Assembly: GCA_029961685.1 (NCBI GenBank)
Contig: JARWKL010000005.1
Location: forward strand, 11,932,164-11,996,163
Direction: 5' to 3'
Length of the DNA stretch: 64,000 nucleotides
Origin: Aristolochia californica
Taxonomy: Eukaryota > Streptophyta > Magnoliopsida > Piperales > Aristolochiaceae
Shown here: in pieces, positions 1-10,510 of the stretch
Numbering within the stretch: position 1 is the first letter of the stretch
How the letters are laid out: each line of letters starts with the position of its first letter
Made by a program: the position numbers and the translations under genes
The notes under the pieces: model-generated
What the model was told of the DNA's origin: nothing
Seen by the model: the letters and a program-made list of their open reading frames with translations, nothing else
Databases searched by the model: none

Positions 1-154
1 ACCGATTACGTATAACCACGTCATCATGACACATCAGCACTCGGTGAGTCAAACGACACATCATCACCCGTATAGGATGCCATGTCATTAAATGAAACAA
101 AAACCCTCAGTTTAAACTATAACATGGCATACCACAACATCATCGATGTAGAAC
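1..154. other. Unassigned left edge
   Basis: Mixed-composition sequence before the AT-rich tandem array. I see no ORF, RNA gene or repeat in it. Confidence 0.5.
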
Positions 155-1395
155 CTTTTATCATCAATTTAAAATATTTATTAATTAAATTTTTTTTTAC
201 ACTTTAAAAATCAAATTTACTGACACAATTTTTGTTACCTTATATTAAAATTATAAATTATTTAAAAGTATATTTATTAATTAAAATCTTACTCTTACCT
301 ATTTAAAAGAATTTATTATCAATTAAAAAAATTATTAATTAAAAAATATGAAAATTTTATATTAGAGTTTTAAAATAAAATTTATCGGTGCACTTTCAAT
401 TAATTTTTATTAAAAAGTATACTAATTAATTAAAAAATCGTACTCTTACCTATTTAACAACTTTTATTATCAATTTAAAATATTTAAAAATTTTAAAAAG
501 TTCAAAAAATAATTTTAGAGTTTAAAATTCAAATTTATTGGTACAATTTTTATTTCCTTATTTTTAAATTAATAATTTATTAAAAATTATATTAAAAAAT
601 AATCTTACTCTTACCTATTTAACACCTTTATTATCAATTTAAAATATTTATTAATTGAAACAAATTTGAAAATTTTATTTTAGAGTTTAAAAATAAAATT
701 TATTGGTCCACTTTTTATTACCTTATATTTCAAATAATAAATTATTTAAAATTATATTAATGAATTAAAAAAATTACACATACTATTTAATACCTTTTAT
801 TATTGATTTAAAATATTTATTAACTGAAAAGAAAATGAAAATTTTATTTTTGAGTTTACAAATAAAATTTATCGGTACACTTTTTATTACCTTACATTTA
901 AAATAATAAAAATTAAAATAAGTATTTTAATTAATTAAAAAATCTTACTCTTACCTATTTAACACATTTTATTATCGATTTAAAATATTTATTAATTGAA
1001 AACATTATTCAAAAAGTTTACTTTAGAGTTTAAAAATCAAATTTATCGGTACACATTTTTTTACCTTATATTTAAAATAATATAATATAAAATACCCTTA
1101 TATTAATTAATTAAAAACCTCACTCCTACGTAATTAATACCTTTTATTATCGATTTAAAATATTTATTAAATAAAAAAATATTTAACATTTTTATTTTAG
1201 ACTTTAAAAATCAAATTTATTGGTACACATTTTATTACCTTATATTTAACATAATAAATATAAAATTAGTGTATTAAATAATTAAAATTTTTACTCTTAC
1301 CTTTTTTACTCCTTTTATTATCAATTTAAAATATTTTTAATTGAAAACAATTTGAAAAAATTATTGTTGAATTTAGAAATAAAATTTAAAGCTGA
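155..1395. repeat. AT-rich tandem satellite, ~165-bp unit, about 7.5 copies
   Basis: Very AT-rich sequence in which the same phrases recur in order: TTATTATCRATTTAAAATATTT, then TTTAGAGTTTAAAAAT, then TTATTGGTACAC, then ATTACCTTATATTT, then CTTACTCTTACCTATTT. The ATTTAAAATATTT landmark occurs near 165, 315, 473, 630, 799, 972, 1148 and 1317, so the spacing is about 155-176 bp. Units are diverged by substitutions and small indels. The array fades out near 1,395. No coding potential. The unit length is typical of plant satellites, but I do not recognise the family. It is unrelated to the ~675-bp satellite further right. Confidence 0.8.
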
Positions 1396-2929
1396 GAATT
1401 GTACTTAAGGCTCTATTAGATAATAAGATAATGAGTAACCAAACGAGATCATGCAGTGTTGATGTCAAAGCAAGAACACTAGAGGTGAGACAAGTAGATA
1501 ACATCAACGATAATCAATTATCAACAACATTCTCTTAAACAATGTTTGGACAATAAGGTTTATATTGGAGCATTAAACATGAATCTATCAATAGTTTCTA
1601 TCAGTCGTAATAGTTTACAAGCCTAGAGCTGAATGACTTCACTAAAAGGCAACAAGACAGCCTCTCCCAAAATAGATTGTCGCCAATGACCAGATAGTGA
1701 GGGTCCAGCCAAAATCCCCTTCTACCTGTCACAATGAGTACTGCACAAGGAGAATATCCATCTTGTCTTCCCAATAGAACTTCTACTTCGATCTCTACCT
1801 CATCTTTCGGCATTTCCTCTTAGTCTCCTCATACAATTTTTCTTCCACTGCAAAATGCAACAAAGAACCCATAAAAAAAGTGTAGTTGACCAGAGACGTA
1901 GTCACATGACGGAACAACCAGTAATTACATGTACCCAAAGATGTAAAAAATAGTAAATTTAAAAAAATTTCATTCGATTTAGGTCTGCATATAGGGATCA
2001 ATGGCATGGCTTGTCTAATACAAGAAAACAACAAGCTCTAAGTATAGTATTGAGTAAGTCAAGGTTGTTACTCAAACATCTTGTTAAGTATGTCTCTGAC
2101 ATGCAAACTAAATCAAGAGGTTTGAGAGAATTTGGGACAAATTTCCAGCCACTATCGAATGTAAGACTATAATCCATGCAAACACTTGCATGATACCTGA
2201 GTTGTTTCAGCTGTGCAATTAAATGCCCAACAATGGCGGTTGAGTACAGTGAGAAAATTGTGGAGATTATCACTAATGAGAATATCTTTGTTGCATGCCT
2301 TTTGAAGAGTTGAAAGAAACAAATGAAAATAATCATTACCACTACTTTCAAATACCAGATGAAAAATCATTAGTTAAGCACACCTGAGTTCAAGATATCT
2401 TTCTCTACTTGAACATTACGAAGGCGAATGAAATGATATCATCGACGCCTAGATTTGATGCCGCTTTGGTGAGGTAGTCATTGATTATTCTACTGTCACT
2501 TCAAATCAAAACTGAATTTTATATCTCTGGTGCATATAAAAGGTGGGATGGGAGTGCTTACATGGAACTACCTATGTATCCCAACACAGTGGCTACAAGT
2601 AAGAAAGGAAGGTGAGTTCTAGCACTTGTCCCCAGTGTTGTTGGTACAAAAAGTATCAAAGCAAATGAAAACAATTTTCATAAGAAAAATAATAAAACTA
2701 CATAGACAAAATATGTACCCTGAGTCCAGTTAGCTTTACTACATGGGCACTAACCACAACTTCAACTGAGAATGGCTAAATAAGGTAAAATTTTAAAATG
2801 ACTGACTAATACATATATAATACCAAAAACTAAAAGACAATTATCAATACTAATACTTAGATTTCACAAGTAGTGAAAATGTTCACCTTGGATTGCTACT
2901 TCCTAGAGTGCTTGTTGGGGCGTTAATTG
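1396..2929. other. No recognisable gene; possible decayed sequence upstream of the MULE relic
   Basis: Short reading frames occur on the minus strand at 1,601-1,813 and 1,998-2,351. None shows a motif I recognise and none joins into a longer frame. Composition is less AT-rich than the satellite on its left, so this may be decayed transposon flank or an old gene fragment. Confidence 0.4.
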
Positions 2930-4192
2930 GTTGGTTTCTACATTTTCTAGCATTATGCCCCTATTGGTTGGTGTCACGTTCTCCTTTATCCATTTTTTAT
3001 ACGTATACGAATTGAATATGGTCGATTGGGTTGTTCCTTTCAATAGGTGGAACAAATCGTACACCCGTATTAGGCCAATAGAGTTTATCTTTAAGAGGAT
3101 AAAATCCAATTGCATATGTTTATCTATATGCCTCTATTGTATATGAATGACCACACAATCGATTGAAATCATAATTAATTTTCCACACACTGCAATAGCA
3201 TGGACACAAAGGAATATTTTCATTTGAAAGTGGGTGCATGTACATGTCATATTCTCCAAATCAACTTGATACAACCTTTCCTAATCCACATATTTCATAC
3301 ACATTATCTTGATACTGAAGCACATTACATGCTCTTACTATATCCACCTTATTTTTTTTAGAGAAGCATCAACAGAGGGAGTACAAAACGATGTCATCTT
3401 TTCCGCAATTTCAGGTCTTTTTACAAAAAAGTTTATTTAATCTATAAAAGGTTTATGCCACCAATGCTTGAATTGGAGGACTTCTACCACATTTCAGAAC
3501 ATTATTAAAGCTCTAAGACATATTGGTGGTCATCACACCAAAGCGAACATTGCCATCATGCGCCAATGACCAAAACTCAAGACTCAATTCTCTTTCTGTC
3601 AATAATTCTTTTGCTCGCTCACTTTGTTGCACAATCAACTCCATTGTGTGATCAAAATCTATAATATTTGTCTTCATTGCTGCAAACCATATGAGAGTAG
3701 TCAAAGTTTTATTTTTGAGTATCTTCTTGAAATTGGCAATTATATGACAAATACAAAAGCAATGAAAACATCTTTGAGGTGGCAATTGTCTCTGGATCGC
3801 CCTTATCAAACCCTTTTGACGATCTTAAATTAGAGTAAATGGTCTTCTTCCTTGAATAACAAAATGTCTAGACAAGTTAAAAACCATTCCCAACCTTTTT
3901 GATTTTCTAATTTAAGAACAACAAAAGCTAGAGGAAAAATACCACTGTTCCCATCAAGAGTAGTAGCAGTCAATAGACATGTAGGATACTTCATATATAA
4001 TTATGTTCCATCAACACTAATAAGGGGTCTATAGTATTGGAATCTAGCAATGGATGACCCAAATGCCCAAATTACACATTCAAATATCCTTTCATGGCCA
4101 AATTCATCACAACACGATATGCATTCATTAGCTGGATTCGACTCTTTGGCAGAGGTTGAGTGAGAATCCGTGTTTTGAGAGGAAATTGTCAT
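2930..4192 (-). pseudogene. MULE (Mutator-like) transposase, decayed
   Basis: Read from 4,192 downwards, this is the C-terminal half of a plant Mutator-like transposase. In order it shows: the start of the transposase core RPLISVDGT (about 4,005-4,030) followed by a stop where the family normally has another residue; the LLTATTLDGN block with FPLAFVVL (about 3,910-3,990); RCFHCFCICHIIANFKK and WSLAHDGNVRFGVMTTNMS (3,513-3,790); a SWIM-region match ending in HSYTIEAYR (near 3,140); and a zinc-knuckle half site GHNARKC (about 2,935-2,957). MULE transposases move DNA elements by cut-and-paste through a DDE domain. At least five in-frame stops and one or more frameshifts break this copy. I could not find its terminal inverted repeats. 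Family assignment is confident; exact ends are not. Confidence 0.82.
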
Positions 4193-5494
4193 AAAAAAAA
4201 AACATTTAAAATATCAAAGTGGCATCCGCCCAATCGACAATCAATTTGGTTGGTTGTAATAAGGAATCCAATCTCGTTTATTTCTTTAAAGATCCTCTAA
4301 TTTTGTCCATTTATCTGATTATTTATTTTTATTTGTTTGTTAGGGAAAAATTACATATTCAAGTAATTTTACCCCTTTACCTGTTACTATTTATTAAAAG
4401 GAAAAGATATATATATATATATATATATATAGAATTATAAAGATAATTTAGTTGATGTGTTTATAATAAAAATATTGTTATGCAAGTAGAGGTAAAATAG
4501 CCCAATCTATTTCTTCCTATATTGATATATATTAACTATGATTTTCATTAGTTTATATTACTTTTTGTATGAATATATTTTGAGTTTTATAATTTTATAA
4601 AAATATTTTTTTATCTATTTATTTAATTTTATAAAGGCGTCAAGCTCAGAAAAGGGAAAAAAGGTCTCCATAAAAAGGTTGCCTAGCACTTTATATCAAC
4701 AGATTCACAACTCTGTTCCTAGTTCTTGGACAAATGGAAACCATCCTTATCTCAGTTACAAGTTTCTTATTCTCTAGTAAAGAAGGTACTAGAACTAGCA
4801 TGCTTTGACAACTTTTTCTGAAAGTGGCTCTTGGCATGGTTTTGGCCATCACAAGAAGAACTTGAGAGAATGAAATTGGAAAAATCATATGATGCATTTG
4901 ATTGATCTCCCTCTAAATATGCTTTGATAAAAAAAAATTATTTAGTACTTGGTAGATTTTTAATATCCTCTTATAACTATGTATGATTTAAGTTCTTCAA
5001 CATATATTTTTTTATCTGAAATTTCAATCTAGCTCAATGAATTATATCATTGTTATTAATTTTATATTCTTTATACATATATTAGTCTAAATGAATCTTG
5101 TTGTCCTCTAAAAATTTGCTTCATACCACTGCTTATATGGACGTTTGACCAAGTCAGCAAGCATATTTTGTTCCAGCTGGGATACGCTTATTGACCCTCT
5201 AATTGATGACCCATCCAACAAATTAAAGAATTCAAAGAACAGACAAAGATTGCAGAGATGAACTCATGGATGTTTCGCATAACGCACCATGAACGAAGGA
5301 AATCAGTTGGGATATACTGATTGAGGAACTCTCTAAACCTGGGATCTTGATTCTTTGGCCATCTCAAAATCCTGAAGTTCAAGTGGAATAAAAAAAACTG
5401 AGAATGGAAAGGGAAAGTGGAATAGGTAGTGATGTCTCATTGATTGAACCAGGGACCTCCATCTCGAATTCAGCTGAGAACTCGACTCCATCCC
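4193..5494. other. AT-rich intergenic or degraded sequence with a short TA repeat
   Basis: Mostly low-complexity, AT-rich DNA. An (AT)13 microsatellite lies at 4,406-4,431. Around 4,690-4,900 and 5,120-5,490 composition is more balanced and short open stretches exist on both strands, for example from the ATG at 5,404. These may be old exon fragments, but I recognise no protein family. The last five bases (ATCCC, 5,490-5,494) are the target-site copy of the element that follows. Confidence 0.5.
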
Positions 5495-5935
5495 TATTGG
5501 AAGATAAACTCAAACCCACACGACCAAGGAAGGCTCACATATCTAAGATTATTATAAGATGTGTCACACAACCAAGGAAGGCCCACAAGATGAGTCCAAG
5601 CCCATAAGAAGTAGGACCCACAATGATTACCATGAGCTGGCATCCTTATCACTTAAGTTGGAAGATCAAGAAGGACTCACAAAAGTATCTTATCTTATGG
5701 TCACGTTAAAGAAGAGTTTTAGTTTGAGTTATGTTTGTCTTTTATTTATATTGAGTAATTTAATTATGTTAAAACTTATCTTTAAGTGTTAGAGTTTGGG
5801 TGTAATTGGGACAAAGGTAGTTTTATTGTAATTAGACTCTACTAACTTCCTCTATTATAAATAGAGGTTCATGTACTCTGATTAAAAAAAATTATTGATG
5901 TCAATGAAGTATTTCACTTTTTCATAAATTCAACA
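5495..5935 (+). repeat. NA1 5' LTR
   Basis: Starts TATTGGAAG (first dinucleotide TG mutated to TA) and ends TTCAACA. It contains two copies of a GACCAAGGAAGG-type motif and a TATA box TATAAATA at 5,856-5,863. The 3' LTR has TACAAATA at that position, so only the 5' copy keeps a good TATA box. Confidence 0.92.
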
Positions 5936-5947
5936 TGGTATCAGAGC
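5936..5947 (+). other. NA1 primer-binding site (tRNA-iMet)
   Basis: TGGTATCAGAGC directly abuts the 5' LTR. It is complementary to the 3' end of plant initiator tRNA-Met, the usual primer of many plant LTR elements. Confidence 0.93.
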
Positions 5948-6129
5948 AGGTTCTATGAGTTGACTTGGTCAACTCACAGAGGTAATGTGATCCGTTTCTC
6001 TAAACCCTAAACCCTAAGTCTAGATTTGTAGTTATTTTTTTTTACTCCCTACACCCATAGTTTTCTATAAGTTTTTTTTACCTCTATACGTAGTTTTTTA
6101 TATAAAAAATTATATACTGAAGAAAATAT

Positions 6130-6870
6130 ATTTGAGTCTGCTTTCCAAATAAAAACTATTTTTTCCAATCGGAGTTATCTACAGAGAGATATAGATATTA
6201 TAATAAGCAAAGGTCAGATTGAAAAAAGGTTCGAGCAGCAGCAAACATCTTCAGATTCCGAGGTATTGTTTGCTATCAAGAACTAGACTTTATATGGATA
6301 AATATATATCAAAAGAAATATCTGTAAGTCTATTCTTTTACCTATTCAACCAATTTTTTATCTAAGTTATCTACAAAGAGAAATCGATATTTGAACCAAA
6401 AAAGGTCAGATTGAAAAAGAGGTTTGAGCGGCAGCAAAAAGCTTCAAATTTCGAGGTATTTTATGCTATCAAGAAAGAGACTTTATATGGAGAATTATAT
6501 GTCAAAAGAAATATATGTAAGTCTATTTTCTTAATTATTCAACCAATCCTCAGTATGATATTTTTATAAGGAGATATTGATCTTTAAATAGTCAATGGTC
6601 ATTTGGGAAAAATAGGAGAAACAGTATTTAGTTCGGCCAGATGATAGAGACCAAAATATATCAGATTATTTATCTTCTGAAAACTATATTTTATGAAGAG
6701 AAGTTATACTTGGATGAAATTTATTTAAGTCTAGTTTCATAAGGAAATTTTTTTATGTCAATCTGATATATATTTAAAGATGTATTCGCATTGGAAGAAT
6801 CAAAGGTCAAGTTGGTATTCTATTCTATTGAAAAATTCGAATTTATGCCAATTGTTTGCATTACTTTTTG
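6130..6870 (+). repeat. Diverged ~190-bp tandem units inside NA1
   Basis: Two clear copies begin near 6,174 and 6,366 (GTTATCTAC-RAGAGA...AAAGGTCAGATTGAAAAA...CGAGGTATT...TATCAAGAA...AAAGAAATAT-TGTAAGTCTATT). Weaker third and fourth copies follow near 6,550 and 6,740, recognisable by the AAAGGTCA/AATGGTCA and AAGTCTA phrases. Copies are interrupted by many substitutions and are non-coding. Confidence 0.65.
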
Positions 6871-7304
6871 AGTTGATATATCAGGAAAATATCTCACTTC
6901 TCCTTGGTTTGAGGGCTTATTTATAAATATTTTTTATTTGGGTATATTTCTACATCTATGATATTTGGTTCAAGCTAGGATCACTGCCATTACCTCCCAG
7001 CTTGAAGGGGAGAAGTAGAAAAAGTACAAGAAAGAGGTATTTTATTCCTTATGTTGTGGATAAGTTTATGTGACCAAAATATTCAAGAAAGGGGGAGCAC
7101 AAAAGATGAAGCTTGTGCATCTAAGAAAAAATATTTATATCAGATTATGATTATTTCATGGGTCCTTCTCCAATGTTTAGTATTTTGGTTCATGTTTTAT
7201 GTGTTGGAAGATGGTCATGTTATATTCTGCTGCAACTAGTATGTCTCTTTGGGGACATTATTATTGAAAAAGAGGTGACTTCATGTCATCATTTATTTTA
7301 CCCC

Positions 7305-7475
7305 ATCAAAAAGATCAAAATTATTTGTGGTTGGGAGTCCATGACGGAGGAACTTCATCCCCGTCAAAAAGATCAAATTTATTTTGGTTGGAAGTCCATG
7401 ACGGAGGAACTTCATCCTCGTCAAAAAGATCAAAATTATTTGTAGTTGGAAGTCTATGACGGAGGAACTTATTAT
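7305..7475 (+). repeat. ~60-bp minisatellite in NA1 interior, 3 copies
   Basis: Unit phrase AAAAAGATCAAA-TT-ATTT, then GGTTGG-AGTCCATGACGGAGGA, then ACTTCATCCCCGTC, repeated about three times. The same unit occurs in NA2, NA3 and NA4 with different copy numbers. GACGG and CCGTC within each unit are complementary. Confidence 0.85.
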
Positions 7476-7843
7476 TACATCTATGTTATCCCCCCCTGTA
7501 ATGACTTTCATGACTCCTTCCACTTGAGAGTCGTTGTCCTGTGGAGGGACACGGTGGTGGACACTTCAGACCAATGCCGATAGGCACACTACCGATAGAA
7601 GATGGAGTGTGTCCTACATCCAGCATTAGGACTAGAGTATGAAGCAATGGCTTACCGGCTAAGAGTGATTTTTACTCTCACTTATGCCACATGGCCTCAT
7701 GGAAGGACACAACAGCGTGAGGGGGAATGTTGGAAGATGAAGGCATATTGGAAGATGTGCCATTTTATACAAAAATATTCTATACATCATTGGCAGCAAG
7801 CTGGGAGTTCATGTTGTTCTCTCACCCCCAGCTTGAGGGGGAG

Positions 7844-8284
7844 TGTTGGAAGATAAGCTCAAACCCACATGACCAAGGAAGGCCCACATATCTAAGATTA
7901 TTATAATATGGTCCACACAACCAAGGAAGGTCCACAAGATGGGCCCAAACCCATAAGAAATAGGATCCACAATGATTACCATGAACTGGCATCCTTATCA
8001 CATCAGTTGGAAGATCAAGAAGGACTCACAAAAGTATCTTATCTTATGGTCACGTCATACAAGAGTTTTAGTTTGAGTTATGTTTGTCTTTTATCTATAT
8101 TGAGTTATTTAATTATGTTAGGATTTATCTTTAAGTGTTAGAGTTTGGGTGTAATTGGGACAAGGGTAGTTTTATTGTAATTAGACTCTACTACCTTCCT
8201 CTATTACAAATAGAGGTTCATGTACTCTTATTACAACAAGTTATTGACGTGAATGAAGTATTTCACTTTTCCATAAATTCAACA
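7844..8284 (+). repeat. NA1 3' LTR
   Basis: Starts TGTTGGAAGATAAGCTC after the purine tract at 7,835-7,843 and ends TTCAACA. It is colinear with the 5' LTR at the same 441-bp length and is followed by the ATCCC target duplication. Confidence 0.92.
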
Positions 8285-9406
8285 ATCCCCTTGATAGTTC
8301 TGTTGTTTTCTCAGTCCTCCACAATTGAACTAGTTGATGTGATTCAACGTTTATCTTAATTCTTCTACTTGGGAAAAACCCATTTTGCTGCGGGTAGGCA
8401 TAGTTTTTACAAATCTAAGAGAGACAAGGAGCCGTCTCTTATGTCTGCAAAAAGTGGCCAACATCCTTTATGCTTCGAGGGTTAAGTAAAAAAAGGGACT
8501 AGATAAAAAACTTTCAAATTTAATCAGAAGTCTGATTCAAATATGACCTGATTCTCTCATCATCACTAATAATTTTGACTTTTTAGGAATAAAACCATCT
8601 TTTAATCATTTAATTATACATAGAATCCCTTCGTAAAAGAAGTGGGATTAACTCTTTTCTCTCTCTCTCTCTCGAGTTCCTAGAAAAAGGATCGTGCAAG
8701 GAGAGGAAGAGTAACAGACACCTCCATCTACTCGCAGACAGGAGGCCCTGAGTGAAAATTACTTCCTCACTAAAATATTTTTTCTCACTGAACCTGTTTG
8801 TCATAGATTTGTTACTCATTTCAGAAATCAAAACAAAATATTTTATAAAGCCATAATTGTAAACCAATTATATAGTTTCGAGAAATGTTTACAAGACAGA
8901 TCAATAACTTCCACAATAAGATTATGGTCCAAGATTAATCTATCGAACTAGTAATTAATATAAAGAATCAAAGAAACTTTCACAGTGAAACACAAAATTA
9001 AATACAAGTGTTTGTTTACAAAGGAAGTTATCATCAAGAACCTAATATTTGACCATAAACATGATCTTCATAGAAGGTCTATTGAGCAAGCAAACAAAAT
9101 CATCTGGGCCAAACGTTCTTCATCGTTTCAGCTACCTCACGAAGTTTTTCTTGAGCCCTTTTTATGGTCTCAGCAAAGCGATTCTTCAACCGGACTGATC
9201 GTTGCAGTAATTATCTGAAAAAATCTTCGTTGCTTACCAGAAAACCTATTAATTGATTGATTTTAAGAGAACTGCTCTAATTGTTACGTTATGAGGCAAC
9301 TCACTAGTCATACCCTCTAATCTAGTTATGCAATTTGAGATTCATGGTTTGGTTTTTGTTTACTTTGTCTCTGTTGTTATTAATGGTGGGTCTCACCTTA
9401 TTTTCG
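8285..9406. other. Non-coding stretch with a (TC)n tract and one exon-like minus-strand fragment
   Basis: A (TC)n run lies at 8,656-8,673. On the minus strand, about 9,210 to 9,110, a 36-codon open stretch follows a TTTTTTCAG acceptor-like site. It contains KNRFAETIKRAQEKLREV and ends in a stop. It looks like a terminal exon of a charged helical protein, but I do not recognise the family and there is no adjoining exon I can support. Otherwise nothing recognisable. Confidence 0.4.
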
Positions 9407-10510
9407 AAGACCATTAATTTGGCGGCTATTTTCACCCCTATAGATTATGACACTCGTCATGTCCACACCATTTATAGCAATTTTATAGATAAGTTGACTG
9501 TGGTGAGCTTTTTGGATTTTTTTTTGTTGAGATTTTCTACGTTGCCTGTATAGTTTTCTTACTTTTTTTAATAAATTCAAAATTTACCATCCTAAGAATG
9601 CTCTCATTTTTTCAAGTGATGTATTGTTCAGAATCTGGAAAGCACGTCATTCACTCCTCTACTTGTGAGGTCTGTGGGAAGAAGGTCGGGTATTGTATCC
9701 TCAAGGACAATCCTCTGGGACAGGTAACACTTGGTTCTTCCTTCTCTTCAAAGTTGCCATTGGTGATTGTATCCCCAAGGACTATTGGTGATTTTAAGTA
9801 ACAAGAAAAAAATAAAAGAGTCGTTTAGCTTCACTACTTACTATAGTCCTTGATTCAACATCAATGATGTTCTTCAGGAAATTCCAACCAAGGCTGATTG
9901 TAACATTTTCAATGTGGGCAATCCAAAAAATGAAGTATAGTGAGGAAATCTTGATTGAATCGAGCTTAAGTTGTATGGTGTCTTTGTTTCCTATAGTGAG
10001 GGTTGGTGTTGTATTTCGTTGTAGGTGTATGCAAAAATAAGAAGTGAACTATCATTGGAGGTAGCCACAATTGATGCAAGCTCCAAGGTGTTATATGGCA
10101 AAATATATGAAGAACACGATGACATGACAATCATCAATAGACAATTTAGTACCTTTGTTTGCTTTCTTATCAATTTTGTGGCTTCAATGTTACTTAACCA
10201 AAGGCCCAAATTCCGATTTAGCATAAATGAACGTAGATTCTGAGTTGGAAATTCCTATATTCTGTATAATTAGTTTATGTTTCATAAATATTGATCACGA
10301 TTGGGCATATCAATGTCTACTCTGTATTCTCTTTGTTCAACTTTATCTGGAATTTATGGTATTTTCTCGGTCACTCTCGGCTTCAATTCTTAGGTGTAAC
10401 TTTGATTTTCAGGTGTTGGGTGCATCTCTGCTTGAATCCACATTGATGTATCAACACCAGACATAACCCGAAGATATCAAGCTGGACACGGCAAAAGCAG
10501 TGGCATCCCC
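9407..10510 (+). pseudogene. AXS: AXS pseudogene copy A (UDP-apiose/UDP-xylose synthase), exon 1 missing
   Basis: AXS is a plant cytosolic NAD-dependent short-chain dehydrogenase/reductase that converts UDP-glucuronate to UDP-apiose and UDP-xylose for cell-wall polymers. Five exon-like blocks match it in order: TINLAAIFTPIDYDTR (9,410-9,503, followed by GTGAGC); YCSESGKHVIHSSTCEVCGK to KDNPLGQ (9,617-9,723, followed by GTAACA); NIFNVGNPKNEV then stop (about 9,885-9,946); VYAKI to LEVATIDASSKVLYG and DDMTIINRQF (10,025-10,152); and SLLESTLMYQHQT then stop (10,411-10,465). Splice-like borders are kept, so this is a genomic duplicate and not a processed copy. The NAD-binding first exon and the central exons, which hold the YxxxK catalytic block, are missing. 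The family call is strong; it cannot be functional. Confidence 0.9.

Larger units (their letters stand above)
5495..8284 (+). mobile_element. NA1: complete non-autonomous LTR retrotransposon (LARD/TRIM-like)
   Basis: A 2,790-bp element bounded by two 441-bp LTRs and by 5-bp target-site duplications ATCCC (5,490-5,494 and 8,285-8,289). A primer-binding site TGGTATCAGAGC for initiator tRNA-Met starts at the first base after the 5' LTR. A purine-rich tract GAGGGGGAG ends at the first base of the 3' LTR. The 1,908-bp interior encodes no gag or pol and holds only short, unrelated frames, so any movement must have used proteins from another element. The LTRs differ at roughly 30 positions by eye, so the insertion is not recent. 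NA1 resembles NA2-NA4 in LTR ends, general layout and the internal minisatellite, but its LTR is otherwise different. It is a related family, not the same one. Confidence 0.92.

Noticed and set aside
9407..10510. A working AXS gene
   Set aside because: First exon and central catalytic exons absent, internal stops after NEV and HQT.
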